Shown here: positions 45,014 to 52,950 of the stretch, piece after piece
Position numbering within the stretch: the first letter of the stretch is position 1
How the letters are laid out: the number at the start of each line of letters is the position of its first letter
From: Pseudomonas zanjanensis
Lineage (GTDB): Bacteria; Pseudomonadota; Gammaproteobacteria; Pseudomonadales; Pseudomonadaceae
DNA: 64,000 bases
Direction of reading: 5' to 3'
NCBI RefSeq assembly: GCF_014268745.2
Contig: NZ_JABWRB020000001.1
Span: 1,922,001 to 1,986,000 of the forward strand
Made by a program: the position numbers and the translations under genes
Notes under the pieces: model-generated
Told to the model about the DNA's origin: nothing
Seen by the model: only the letters and a program-made list of their open reading frames with translations
Databases searched by the model: none

Positions 45014-45916
45014 ATGTCCGCAATGGGGGCTGACTTGGAATCGCTGAGCGGGATTGATTTTTTTGTGCGCGCGGCCGAAACCCGCAGCTTTTCAGAAGCG
45101 GGCAGGGCGCTTGGCATTTCCTCTTCGGCGGTGGGCAAAAGCGTGGCCCGGCTCGAGGAACGACTGGGTGTACGCCTGTTTCATCGCAGCACGCGCAGTA
45201 TCACGCTGACGGCGGAAGGTGCGCTGTTCCTTGAGCGTTGCCGGCGGATTCTTTGCGAAGTCGAAGCGGCCGAGCAGGAGTTGTCGCAAACCCGTGAAGC
45301 ACCCCGGGGCAAGCTGCGCGTGAGCTTGCCACTGGTTGCGGATCTGGTCATGCCGACGCTGATCGCCTTCATGCGCCGCTACCCCAGTATCGAACTGGAC
45401 CTGGATTTCTCCGACAGGCTGGTGGACATCATCGAGGAAGGTTTCGATGCGGTCATTCGGACCGGAGAACCGAGCGACTCTCGGCTGATGTCCCGCCCGT
45501 TGGGCACGTTCAAGCTGGTTGTGGTTGGTTCGCCGCGGTACTTTGCCGAACACGGCACACCGCAGGTGCCGGCGGATCTGCTGCGGCATGCCTGCCTGCT
45601 GTACAAATTCCCCAGCACTGGCCGGATGCAAGTCTGGCCGGTAAACGGCGAAGGGGCGCCGGATCTCAACCTGCCGGCCACCCTGGTTTGCAACACCACC
45701 GAGGCGTTGCTGCATGTCGTGCACGATGCGTTGGGGATCGCTTGCGTGCCGGACTTCACCGTGCGCAAGGCCATCGCCAGCGGTGAGCTGGTCACCGTCC
45801 TGGATGACTTCAACCGGTATCAGAACACCTTCCGCATGCTCTGGCCTTCCAGCAAACATTTGGCGCCGAAACTGCGGGTGTTCATCGATTTCATGAGCAG
45901 TGAATTATTCAAGTGA
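45014..45916 (+). CDS. LysR-family transcriptional regulator
   Basis: The 300-residue product has a LysR winged helix at residues ~8-65 (F-F-V-R-A-A-E-T-R-S-F-S-E-A-G-R-A-L-G-I-S-S-S-A-V-G-K-S-V-A-R-L-E-E-R-L-G, shown here in parts) and a periplasmic-binding-protein-like effector domain. The start at 45014 has CGGA before it; 45023 is a second possible ATG. It diverges from the MFS exporter gene and probably controls it. Confidence 0.9.
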   Translation: MSAMGADLESLSGIDFFVRAAETRSFSEAGRALGISSSAVGKSVARLEERLGVRLFHRSTRSITLTAEGALFLERCRRILCEVEAAEQELSQTREAPRGKLRVSLPLVADLVMPTLIAFMRRYPSIELDLDFSDRLVDIIEEGFDAVIRTGEPSDSRLMSRPLGTFKLVVVGSPRYFAEHGTPQVPADLLRHACLLYKFPSTGRMQVWPVNGEGAPDLNLPATLVCNTTEALLHVVHDALGIACVPDFTVRKAIASGELVTVLDDFNRYQNTFRMLWPSSKHLAPKLRVFIDFMSSELFK

Positions 45917-45930
45917 CGCTTGGGCGCTTT

Positions 45931-46025
45931 TGTGGCGAGGGAGCTGGCTCCCGCTTGAGTGCGCAGCGCTCATCGCTTTTTGGGGGCCGCTGCGCGCCCC
46001 AGCGGGAGCAAGCTCCCTCGCCACA
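45931..46025. repeat. REP doublet, reverse-complement partner of 7620-7715
   Basis: TGTGGCGAGGGAGCTGGCTC and GCAAGCTCCCTCGCCACA arms enclose CGCAGCGCTCATCGCTTTTT. The unit is the reverse complement of the one after vanR with a few base changes. Confidence 0.85.
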
Positions 46026-46062
46026 AGGCCGTGCTGTTCTCGAAGCCCTTGTGCCTCCTGAA

Positions 46063-46200
46063 CCACCGCCATCGCGAGCAGGCACAACATTCAGGTCTAT
46101 CCCAGCCCCTTGTGGGAGCGAGCCTGCTCGCGAAGAGGGCAGCCAATCCAACACTCATTTAGCTGAACCACCGCCATCGCGAGCAAGCCTGCTCCCACAG
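46063..46200. repeat. REP cluster of the GAGCGAGCCTGCTCGC type
   Basis: CACCGCCATCGCGAGCAGG, TGTGGGAGCGAGCCTGCTC, and a second CACCGCCATCGCGAGCAAGC lie in a row. These are the same building blocks as the 134-bp units at 10565-11000, arranged once and degraded. Confidence 0.75.
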
Positions 46201-46205
46201 GGGAA

Positions 46206-46985
46206 TCAAGGCGCCTTGTTCTCGACCAGGCAGTTTCCACCATCCACCACGATGACTTCGCCAGTGAGGTAGCTGGCCTCTGCCGACGCCAGGAAAGCCA
46301 CCAATGCCGCCACCTCTTCGGGACGTCCGGCCCGGCCCATCGGCGTGTAGCCAGCTGCCTTGGCTTCCTCGGCGGTGGTCGACCCCGTGGTGATCCAGCC
46401 GGGCGCGACGCTGTTGACAGTGATCCCTTGCTGGGCGACTTCCAGCGCCAGGCTCATGCTCATGCCAACCATTGCGGCTTTCGCGGCGCTGTAAGCCGCT
46501 TCACCGGGGTTGCTGCAGCGGGTGCCGGTCGTGGAACTGATGTTGACGATGCGCCCGTAACGACGCGCACGCATGCCGGGCAGGACCGCCCGCGTAAGCA
46601 GAAAGGCCGTGGTGAGGTTTCGCGCCAGTGTCAGGTTCCAGGTGTGCAGGTCCATGGTCGCCAAGTCGGAAAAAAACTCCGGACTGCCTTGCATGGCCAT
46701 GCCCGCGTTGTTCACCAGAATATCGACCTGCCCCCAGACGGATTCTGCCCATACCATAAACTCACGGACCTGGTTTTCATCGGTAAGATCGAGGGCCCGC
46801 CCTTCGACGTCGAACCCTTCGGCACGTAGTTCTGCGACGCGTTCGAGAATGCGTGCACTGCTGGCGGTGATGATCAGTCTGGCACCGGCGGCACCCAACC
46901 TGCGGGCAATTGCCATGCCGATTCCGATCTCACTGCCAACCCCACTGATGAGTGCCACGGGGTTCTTTCCGGTGACATGCGGCAT
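46206..46985 (-). CDS. SDR-family oxidoreductase
   Basis: This 259-residue short-chain dehydrogenase has an unusual cofactor loop (S-G-V-G-S-E-I-G-I-G-M-A, in place of T-G-x-x-x-G-I-G), D-I-L-V-N-N-A-G, N-I-S-S-T-T-G with the catalytic Ser, Y-S-A-A-K, and V-V-D-G-G-N at the C-terminus. The overall layout is FabG-like, giving 3-oxoacyl or related carbonyl reduction. It stands between the REP cluster and the T6SS island and is probably not part of it (61-bp gap). Confidence 0.87.
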   Translation of the reverse strand: MPHVTGKNPVALISGVGSEIGIGMAIARRLGAAGARLIITASSARILERVAELRAEGFDVEGRALDLTDENQVREFMVWAESVWGQVDILVNNAGMAMQGSPEFFSDLATMDLHTWNLTLARNLTTAFLLTRAVLPGMRARRYGRIVNISSTTGTRCSNPGEAAYSAAKAAMVGMSMSLALEVAQQGITVNSVAPGWITTGSTTAEEAKAAGYTPMGRAGRPEEVAALVAFLASAEASYLTGEVIVVDGGNCLVENKAP

Positions 46986-47046
46986 GGCGCCTCCAAAGGG
47001 TGTAAATGATTGCCGGGGGGGGCATAGCGCTATACAAATACCCTGA

Positions 47047-48306
47047 TCATCGCCCGAACGCCGCGGTCATCCCCAACAAGCGCTTTTGCCGCCAGGCCGG
47101 TGCGCTCGTGGGGAAAAGCACTTCGGCTGGCCGATAGCGGGCGATGCCGCAGGCGGCGGCGATGCGCTGGCGTTGCTGGCCGTGGATAAGGGCTTGCTGA
47201 AAGCTGTGTTCGCTATGAGCCAATCCCAGCATATAACGAGTACCTGCCGGGAAGTGTCCGCCATTGGCTTGCCACCATCTTTCGATTGCCTGCGGGTCGG
47301 GCCAGGGGAGGTTTTCATCGGGGTCCATCGCGACATTGGGGTCATCAGGGTTGTCGTTCGGGCCCGCATCGAAATCCGGCAGGGCCTGCAGTTCCAGGTC
47401 GAGTAGCGCCAGGTCCGCGCCAGTGATCAAGCTGAAGGCTTCGCCGGCGACGCGGGCATGGGGCAAGTCGCTCATCTGCTGGATCAACCAGGGGACGCAG
47501 ACCGGATCGCCCAGCAGCCCCAGGGCCTGGATGCCGATGCGCCGATCCCTGGGATCCTGTACCCATTGGCGTATCCAGGCGATGCTGGGCTCGCGCTCCT
47601 GCCAGGCCAGCAACACGCAAAGCGCGCGGTATTGAAATTCGCCCGGTCGTTCGGCAAATGAGCGCAGAGGCTCCAAGGCCTGCTGATCACCCATTTGAGT
47701 GGTGGCCCAGTTGGCCCAGAAACGCGTGGCGGCGTCTTCATGCTGGCGGTGGGCACGAATCGCTGGCAGCAGGTCACGCCGGCGCAGCTCGCCAGCGGTG
47801 CGGGCAGCGCGTGCCTGCACGCTTGGGTCGGCGTCGGACAGTCCGACCAGCAGGGCGGGGCCTGGGTCGTGGCGATGCATGCCGCAGGCTGCGAGGCCGA
47901 GGCGACGGAACAGGGGCTCGGGGGAGGCGAGCATGCGTTCGATCCAGGGCGATACCCGGTCCCAGTCGAGCCAACCCAGGGCCATCAGGTAACCGCGCTC
48001 GGTTTCCAAGGCACTGCGCAAATGCTCGCTGAGCCGCGACAGCACTTGGGCGTTACCTGCCTCGAAGGCCAGGACCACACTGGCGAACATCTCGCCGATG
48101 GCGTGTGGGCTGAGTTGGGTCAGGAGGGTTTCCAGGCCGGTGGTTCCGGCGATTCGAAGGCCGTCGAGCTGGGCGTCGAGGCGGTTGTCGAGCGTGCCTA
48201 TGTGGTCCAGATCGTAATGGGGGGCACGCACGGCATCGTCCCGCAGGGCAGCGAGGAAACCGGCCTCTTCGGTGTGTTGGTCGAGAATCGGTGACAAACT
48301 TTCCAT
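47047..48306 (-). CDS. TIGR02270-family protein (PA0101-like), T6SS island
   Basis: A 419-residue helical-repeat protein with HEAT-like periodicity (P-L-F-R-R-L-G-L-A-A-C-G, V-Q-A-R-A-A-R-T-A-G-E-L, R-R-I-G-I-Q-A-L-G-L-L-G-D-P). It matches the TIGR02270 family found next to vgrG clusters (PA0101 in P. aeruginosa). Its role is unknown; a scaffold or adaptor is possible. It is the last gene of the vgrG operon, 19 bp after the immunity candidate. Confidence 0.82.
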   Translation of the reverse strand: MESLSPILDQHTEEAGFLAALRDDAVRAPHYDLDHIGTLDNRLDAQLDGLRIAGTTGLETLLTQLSPHAIGEMFASVVLAFEAGNAQVLSRLSEHLRSALETERGYLMALGWLDWDRVSPWIERMLASPEPLFRRLGLAACGMHRHDPGPALLVGLSDADPSVQARAARTAGELRRRDLLPAIRAHRQHEDAATRFWANWATTQMGDQQALEPLRSFAERPGEFQYRALCVLLAWQEREPSIAWIRQWVQDPRDRRIGIQALGLLGDPVCVPWLIQQMSDLPHARVAGEAFSLITGADLALLDLELQALPDFDAGPNDNPDDPNVAMDPDENLPWPDPQAIERWWQANGGHFPAGTRYMLGLAHSEHSFQQALIHGQQRQRIAAACGIARYRPAEVLFPTSAPAWRQKRLLGMTAAFGR

Positions 48307-48325
48307 GTACGTCTCTACATTCGTC

Positions 48326-49204
48326 TTAAGGACTGGGTATGCGTGTCCAATTCACTCCGTCATAAGCGGCAAGGTGTCGTTCACCGGATGACCATAGACA
48401 TTGCTCATTCGCGTCCAGGTATCTAAAGCTCTGATCGCCGGGAAGCCCTGTCTCGACCTTCTCCAGCTTGCCGTCTTTTAGTGTGTAGAGTGCTTTGGTG
48501 GTTGCAAGCCAGAGTCGGTCATTGAACCAGGCCATGTCCCAGAATGTATCGTCCGTGAGTTCATGCTCAATGAGCTCCCAGCGGTCGAGACGCCCTCGTA
48601 TGACGATGCCCAACTGGCCTGAGATGTAAACCACTCCGTCGGGTGCGCAAAGAACGTTTTCCAGAATGATGTTGGTCGGACTTTCGCTTCGCTGCCAGGC
48701 ACCTTGCCGGCGATACCATATCTCGCCCCGGTTGCCGGCAGCATAGATTTCATCTTCACCAAAGCCGTCGATGGATTCGAAGCCATTGAGGCTGTCGGCG
48801 GTCGAATCTTCGACCACCCCTTGATCGCAGCGCTGCCAGGTTCTGTCCTTTCGAACATAGACTTGGCGGCCGAAGCCTGTGGCATAGACATTGGCACCGA
48901 TAGGGCGGATGTCGCGCAGCAGGCCATGTTTACTGGGTTTCTCCTCGACGATATCTTCGTAGGCTTGCCCGTCAGGCGCAGCGCGATGAACGCTACCATT
49001 GGCGCCTAGCGTCAGGATTTCGGGAGGCGCGCCGCGAACCGCGCAGATACCGGCGCAGATCGCCTGGACATAATAGTTGTCCCATGTTCCGGTCCATCGA
49101 AAGACTCGAGTACCGGGCTCGCGTTTGGAGTAGGCGAGCACATAGACGCGGTTTTTATCGAAGACGGCTACTCGGCTCAGCGTCCAATCCAATGTCTGAG
49201 TCAT
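48326..49204 (-). CDS. probable immunity protein (Tsi7 position), predicted seven-bladed beta-propeller
   Basis: The 292-residue product sits directly downstream of the GHH nuclease gene (21-bp gap), where tsi7 (PA0100) lies in P. aeruginosa. A blade-ending position recurs at W41, Y82, W123, W170, W209, L247 and W286, a spacing of about 41 residues, which predicts a seven-bladed beta-propeller. There is no signal peptide, fitting cytoplasmic protection against a DNase. The fold and role are inferred from periodicity and synteny. Confidence 0.7.
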   Translation of the reverse strand: MTQTLDWTLSRVAVFDKNRVYVLAYSKREPGTRVFRWTGTWDNYYVQAICAGICAVRGAPPEILTLGANGSVHRAAPDGQAYEDIVEEKPSKHGLLRDIRPIGANVYATGFGRQVYVRKDRTWQRCDQGVVEDSTADSLNGFESIDGFGEDEIYAAGNRGEIWYRRQGAWQRSESPTNIILENVLCAPDGVVYISGQLGIVIRGRLDRWELIEHELTDDTFWDMAWFNDRLWLATTKALYTLKDGKLEKVETGLPGDQSFRYLDANEQCLWSSGERHLAAYDGVNWTRIPSP

Positions 49205-49225
49205 GTCATCCTTGCTCCCATTGAG

Positions 49226-50311
49226 CTACCAAGCACTGATAGTGACCTCTGGGATCATATCGTGGGCTAGCGCTTTCTGATTGTCTTGAAGGTTGGGTGT
49301 GTGTGTCCTCACAGGGGTTTTGTCCCTGACTCCGACTGTATTCTTGTGATAGGCGTCCAACTGCGCTTCCAGACATTTCTTTGAGCATTTCGACTTCGGA
49401 AAGGTCTGCTGAAGCGCTCGCACACCCGCTGAACGGGATTGGCCATAATTCCAGGCATAGTCCTTTTGACCGGGCGGCGCGCCCTCAATGGCGGCCTGTT
49501 CCAGCTTGCCTTGGGCTGCATGCATGAAGCCATGGTCCCCTTCGTAGCGTCCGCTTCCGTCTTGAGGGCATTGCACGCAAATGCACGGTGCATCTTTTTC
49601 ATCGTAATTGGGGAACTGAGGAAGAGGCGTTTGGCGACCTGACCCTGTCGCTGTAAAACTATGGGCTTCAACGAGGTGGTGGCCGGTTTCGCCAGGGCAA
49701 CAGGCAACTTGACTGTTCTGCGCCTTGGAATCCGCCTGCTTCTTGGACACCAGCAAACACTTTTTTGCGGAGGTACAGGCCTTGTCGTCACACCGTTGCG
49801 CTTTGGTCGGCAGTCCCCCGCACGCTTTGTTTTTCCTGGCCACTTCTTTCTTGCACTGCTCGATGGGCGTCGTCGCTGCTGCGTCGGCATAAGCCCAAGG
49901 AGGCGTATTTCCTGGCTTGGATGCGTGGTTATGAGTCATCAGGTCTAAATGCCTGACTACATTTTCCCCTTCGAACTTCACGTCCATCGACCAAGCAATG
50001 AAGTACACCTTCCCCTTGATCTTGCTAGTGACCACGCCTTTCTTCGGCGTGTTCCCGGCTTCATCTCCCGTACTGGTCTTGAAACAACTCTTGTCCTTGA
50101 GCATCACCTCTTTGCCGGTGATTTTGACCGTTCGTGTACCCCGGGTCGTGTCCTTGGCCATGCCAGTATTGGGGTAGGGGATCGGCACACCCAGCGGGGT
50201 GGGCGGGGCTTGGGGCGGGGTGAAGCAAACATCTGGAAAGCAGGCGATCGACTTGCCCGCCGCCGACTTGCAGGAAACTTCCATATTGTTGGCGTAGACC
50301 TCATTCGCCAT
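49226..50311 (-). CDS. PAAR-like (DUF4150) GHH/HNH nuclease T6SS effector (Tse7-like)
   Basis: The 361-residue product has a DUF4150 PAAR-like N-terminus (residues ~1-125, P-I-P-Y-P-N-T-G-M-A then G-N-T-P-K-K-G-V-V-T-S-K) that caps VgrG. Its C-terminal toxin domain holds G210-H211-H212 in G-E-T-G-H-H-L-V-E-A-H-S-F, the signature of the GHH HNH/endonuclease VII group. It contains 16 Cys, most in C-x-x-C-like pairs around the toxin domain. It matches Tse7 (PA0099), a DNase, in order and type. It overlaps the ketosynthase-like gene by one base. Confidence 0.88.
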   Translation of the reverse strand: MANEVYANNMEVSCKSAAGKSIACFPDVCFTPPQAPPTPLGVPIPYPNTGMAKDTTRGTRTVKITGKEVMLKDKSCFKTSTGDEAGNTPKKGVVTSKIKGKVYFIAWSMDVKFEGENVVRHLDLMTHNHASKPGNTPPWAYADAAATTPIEQCKKEVARKNKACGGLPTKAQRCDDKACTSAKKCLLVSKKQADSKAQNSQVACCPGETGHHLVEAHSFTATGSGRQTPLPQFPNYDEKDAPCICVQCPQDGSGRYEGDHGFMHAAQGKLEQAAIEGAPPGQKDYAWNYGQSRSAGVRALQQTFPKSKCSKKCLEAQLDAYHKNTVGVRDKTPVRTHTPNLQDNQKALAHDMIPEVTISAW

Positions 50312-51348
50312 TACGCAGCCCTCACAGTCTGGTAACTGAGCAATGCGACGGCGCGTTCGCCGGCGTCGTTGCCGAGGTGATAGAAGATATTCGGACCTTC
50401 ACCGTAGCCCTTGCGGCTGGCGGCCAACGCCACGGCGAGCATGGCCGGGCCGATGGCGGCGCCGACTTCGCCGATGCAGTCGGCCGGGTGCCAGAGGTGG
50501 AAGAATTCCTTGCGCACGCGCAGGGTCCGGCTCAGGGCCAGGGAGGCCTCCTTGAAGTAGTACTGTTCGCCGGAGATGTCGGTAAGCCGATAATCCATTT
50601 GCTCCAACCCGCAGCCGGCCTCGCTCAGGGCCGCTCGTACGGCTTGGGTCAGGCCTTCGGCGCGCAGGGGAATGTCTTCGGCCTCCACGGTGGCCTTCTC
50701 CATACCGAACCCCAGGCCGATGCAGGCCAGTTGCGGTGTTGCGCTGGCAACCGGAGCGGCCAGTACCACCGCCGCAGCACCTTCGCCGGGAATAAAACCG
50801 TTGGAGTTCTCGCTGGTCAGCAGGCGTTCGCGTTCTTCGAAGGCGGCCAGGGTCGGCCCGCACAGGAAGGAATCGACGCCGGCGATCAGCACGTGGCGAT
50901 GGCCGCCCTGGTAGATCAGCGTGCGCGCGTCAAGCAGGGCCACCGCAGCGCTGACCCGTCCACGGGCGATGATGTTGGAACTGGGATGAAAGCGCAGGCC
51001 CAGTTCAGCTTCGATGTCCTGCAACAGTGTTCGATCCAGGCCATCCAGGCGACCGGGGCGTTCGGCTTCGGCTACGCCCAATAGCAACGGGGTCTTTTCC
51101 GTGTCGACCCCGGGAATGCTCTGTAACGCCTCGGCGATTGCGCGGGCGGCCATCTTGATCAGCTTCGTGCGGCCGCGCCAGGGCTGTTCCAGCGGGACGC
51201 TGGCCGCGATCAGCCATTCGCCACCCTGGTCGATGAAACGGGTTTCCTGGAAGTTGTCGATGGCGCAGCGAATCGCCGCGCAGCTCGCGGGTGCGCTGAG
51301 GCCAACGGCGCTGATCATGCCGGAGCCGATGATGCAAAGCGCGGTCAT
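50311..51348 (-). CDS. beta-ketoacyl-synthase-fold protein of T6SS island (PA0098-like), catalytic residues missing
   Basis: The 345-residue product has a thiolase fold by sequence style (G-S-G-M-I-S-A-V-G-L at the start, V-L-I-A-G-V-D-S, G-F-I-P-G-E-G-A-A-A-V-V-L). The nucleophile region where C-x-S is expected reads N-I-I-A-R-G-R-V-S-A-A, without Cys, and the late G-H-x-x-G-A-A motif reads I-G-E-V-G-A-A, without His. It is therefore probably not a condensing enzyme. It matches PA0098 in position between DUF2169 and the Tse7-like effector. A chaperone or structural role is a guess. Confidence 0.8.
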   Translation of the reverse strand: MTALCIIGSGMISAVGLSAPASCAAIRCAIDNFQETRFIDQGGEWLIAASVPLEQPWRGRTKLIKMAARAIAEALQSIPGVDTEKTPLLLGVAEAERPGRLDGLDRTLLQDIEAELGLRFHPSSNIIARGRVSAAVALLDARTLIYQGGHRHVLIAGVDSFLCGPTLAAFEERERLLTSENSNGFIPGEGAAAVVLAAPVASATPQLACIGLGFGMEKATVEAEDIPLRAEGLTQAVRAALSEAGCGLEQMDYRLTDISGEQYYFKEASLALSRTLRVRKEFFHLWHPADCIGEVGAAIGPAMLAVALAASRKGYGEGPNIFYHLGNDAGERAVALLSYQTVRAA

Positions 51349-52460
51349 CAGTCCGTCTCCTCGGGGGCGCGCCTGGCTTTTACCAGGGAGGAGAGCGACG
51401 GGTAATAATCCTTGCCCAGTTCACGGGCGCGCCACCAGCCCCTGGACATCGTGCCGACCAGCACCTGAGCGATCTCGAACATGTTGCGCCGTAGCGGACG
51501 GGAAACACGCCAGGTCAACTGCACCTGGAGAGCGTCTGTGTCGATCAGCAGGGTGTCGATCACCGCCTGCACAGTCTCATGCCCGCCTTTTTTCATGAAA
51601 AAAGTCACCGGCACGTCCATTTTGGGGATACGAAAGCCCGCGCGCTCCCGAGGCGTGAGGTTGAGCAGCAGCACCTCCTCGCCGCCACGCAGGTAGGGAA
51701 CCTGTTGATCGTCAGGGGCCGCCTGAAAGTAGCGGCTGTCGAAATCCTGCGGCAGAAACGGAAAGCAGTCGGCCAGCCAGGCTTCGTCGTACGTACCGGC
51801 AAAGCGGGCGCGTTGCGGCCAGCTGCGACCCAGGGGGCCGAGAGCCATGGGGCGGAAGTCGCCGGAGGGGCTGTCGATCGGCTTGCCCAGTTCCTCCGTA
51901 TTCGGCATTGGCTTGTAAGCGACTTCAGCACTGTCGATGCTGCCTGAGAACCAACCGCAACCGCTTGGGTTGTCCGGGTAGCAATGACGCATCTCCGGAT
52001 TCTTGGCCATGGGATGGGAACCTCCGTAGGCCTGGGCATAGGAGATGTCCTGCTCGGTAAACGGCTGCGGTAAACCGGGTGAAACCCCCAATAGCCCCGG
52101 TTGCCATTGTCGCGGGCCGAGGACGGAAAAGGCCTTGCTCATTTGACCGATGCGAATGCCTGCGGCCAACTGCGTCACGGGCCGCCCGCCCGGGGCGTAG
52201 GCCTTGCCGCGTACCAGCACATCGCAGAACGGCTTGATCGGGGCGAAGTCCATTTCCTGCAGTGGGGCGCTGAGCCCCGGCTCGCCGAAGAAAATATCGG
52301 CCATCAGCAGCGGTTGCTGGGTGTCGGCGAGGGTTGCCGCACGGCCGTCCAGCGGCAAATTGAAAGTGCCTTTGGCCACGATCACCAGGGATTCACCGCC
52401 ATCGGGCTCCAGGCCTTGGGTGTAGGCAGCAAGCAGTTTGCTGGCGTTGAGCAGTTCCAT
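51348..52460 (-). CDS. DUF2169-family T6SS adaptor (PA0097-like)
   Basis: A 370-residue protein of the DUF2169 family, which accompanies PAAR/DUF4150 effectors and is needed to load them on VgrG. Family features include V-I-V-A-K-G-T-F near residue 27, D-F-A-P-I-K-P-F-C-D-V-L-V-R-G-K-A near 70, and A-Y-G-G near 140. Its stop overlaps the next start by one base. It is the probable loader of the Tse7-like effector. Confidence 0.87.
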   Translation of the reverse strand: MELLNASKLLAAYTQGLEPDGGESLVIVAKGTFNLPLDGRAATLADTQQPLLMADIFFGEPGLSAPLQEMDFAPIKPFCDVLVRGKAYAPGGRPVTQLAAGIRIGQMSKAFSVLGPRQWQPGLLGVSPGLPQPFTEQDISYAQAYGGSHPMAKNPEMRHCYPDNPSGCGWFSGSIDSAEVAYKPMPNTEELGKPIDSPSGDFRPMALGPLGRSWPQRARFAGTYDEAWLADCFPFLPQDFDSRYFQAAPDDQQVPYLRGGEEVLLLNLTPRERAGFRIPKMDVPVTFFMKKGGHETVQAVIDTLLIDTDALQVQLTWRVSRPLRRNMFEIAQVLVGTMSRGWWRARELGKDYYPSLSSLVKARRAPEETD

Positions 52461-52475
52461 GAGTCGACTACCTGT

Positions 52476-52934
52476 CTAGTTGATCTGTACCGAACCGCCC
52501 TTGATGCGGTTGACCCCGCTGGAGCGGCTCGACAGATAAGCGCCCTGGATGATCACTTTGCCCGCGCGGGTCAGGGTGATGCTGGCCTTGCCACAGCGCA
52601 GGACGATTTCCCGCTCGGCGGTGAACTCCAGACGCTCACCGTCCATGTGGGCAACCGCGGGTGTCGCGGTCGCCAACAGGCGCTGGATACGACCGATCAC
52701 CAGCGGCCGGGCCGGGTCGCCGGCCTCGAACATCAGGGCGACCTGGGCGCCGATGTCTTCACGGGAGAGCGGCGTGGTGGTGCGCGCGGCGAGGCCGGTT
52801 TCGCCGAGGCAGCCCGGGAAGGCCACTACCGGCGCATCTGCACTGGGCACATCCAGCAGCACCCCGATCACGACGCCATCCACGCGGGCGGGGGTGGCGG
52901 TAGAGGCAGCGGGTAAATGATATTCAACGGTCAT
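52476..52934 (-). CDS. DUF6484 protein (PA0096-like), gp5/OB-fold-like
   Basis: A 152-residue protein with a VgrG gp5-like OB-fold core: A-R-V-D-G-V-V-I-G-V-L-L-D near residue 15 and D-P-A-R-P-L-V-I-G-R-I-Q near 80, resembling DUF6484 proteins seen after vgrG. The ATG at 52934 is 16 bp after the vgrG stop, with GGAG upstream; a longer reading would overlap vgrG. It may extend or stabilise the spike. Confidence 0.78.
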   Translation of the reverse strand: MTVEYHLPAASTATPARVDGVVIGVLLDVPSADAPVVAFPGCLGETGLAARTTTPLSREDIGAQVALMFEAGDPARPLVIGRIQRLLATATPAVAHMDGERLEFTAEREIVLRCGKASITLTRAGKVIIQGAYLSSRSSGVNRIKGGSVQIN

Positions 52935-52950
52935 GGCGCCCACTCCGTGG

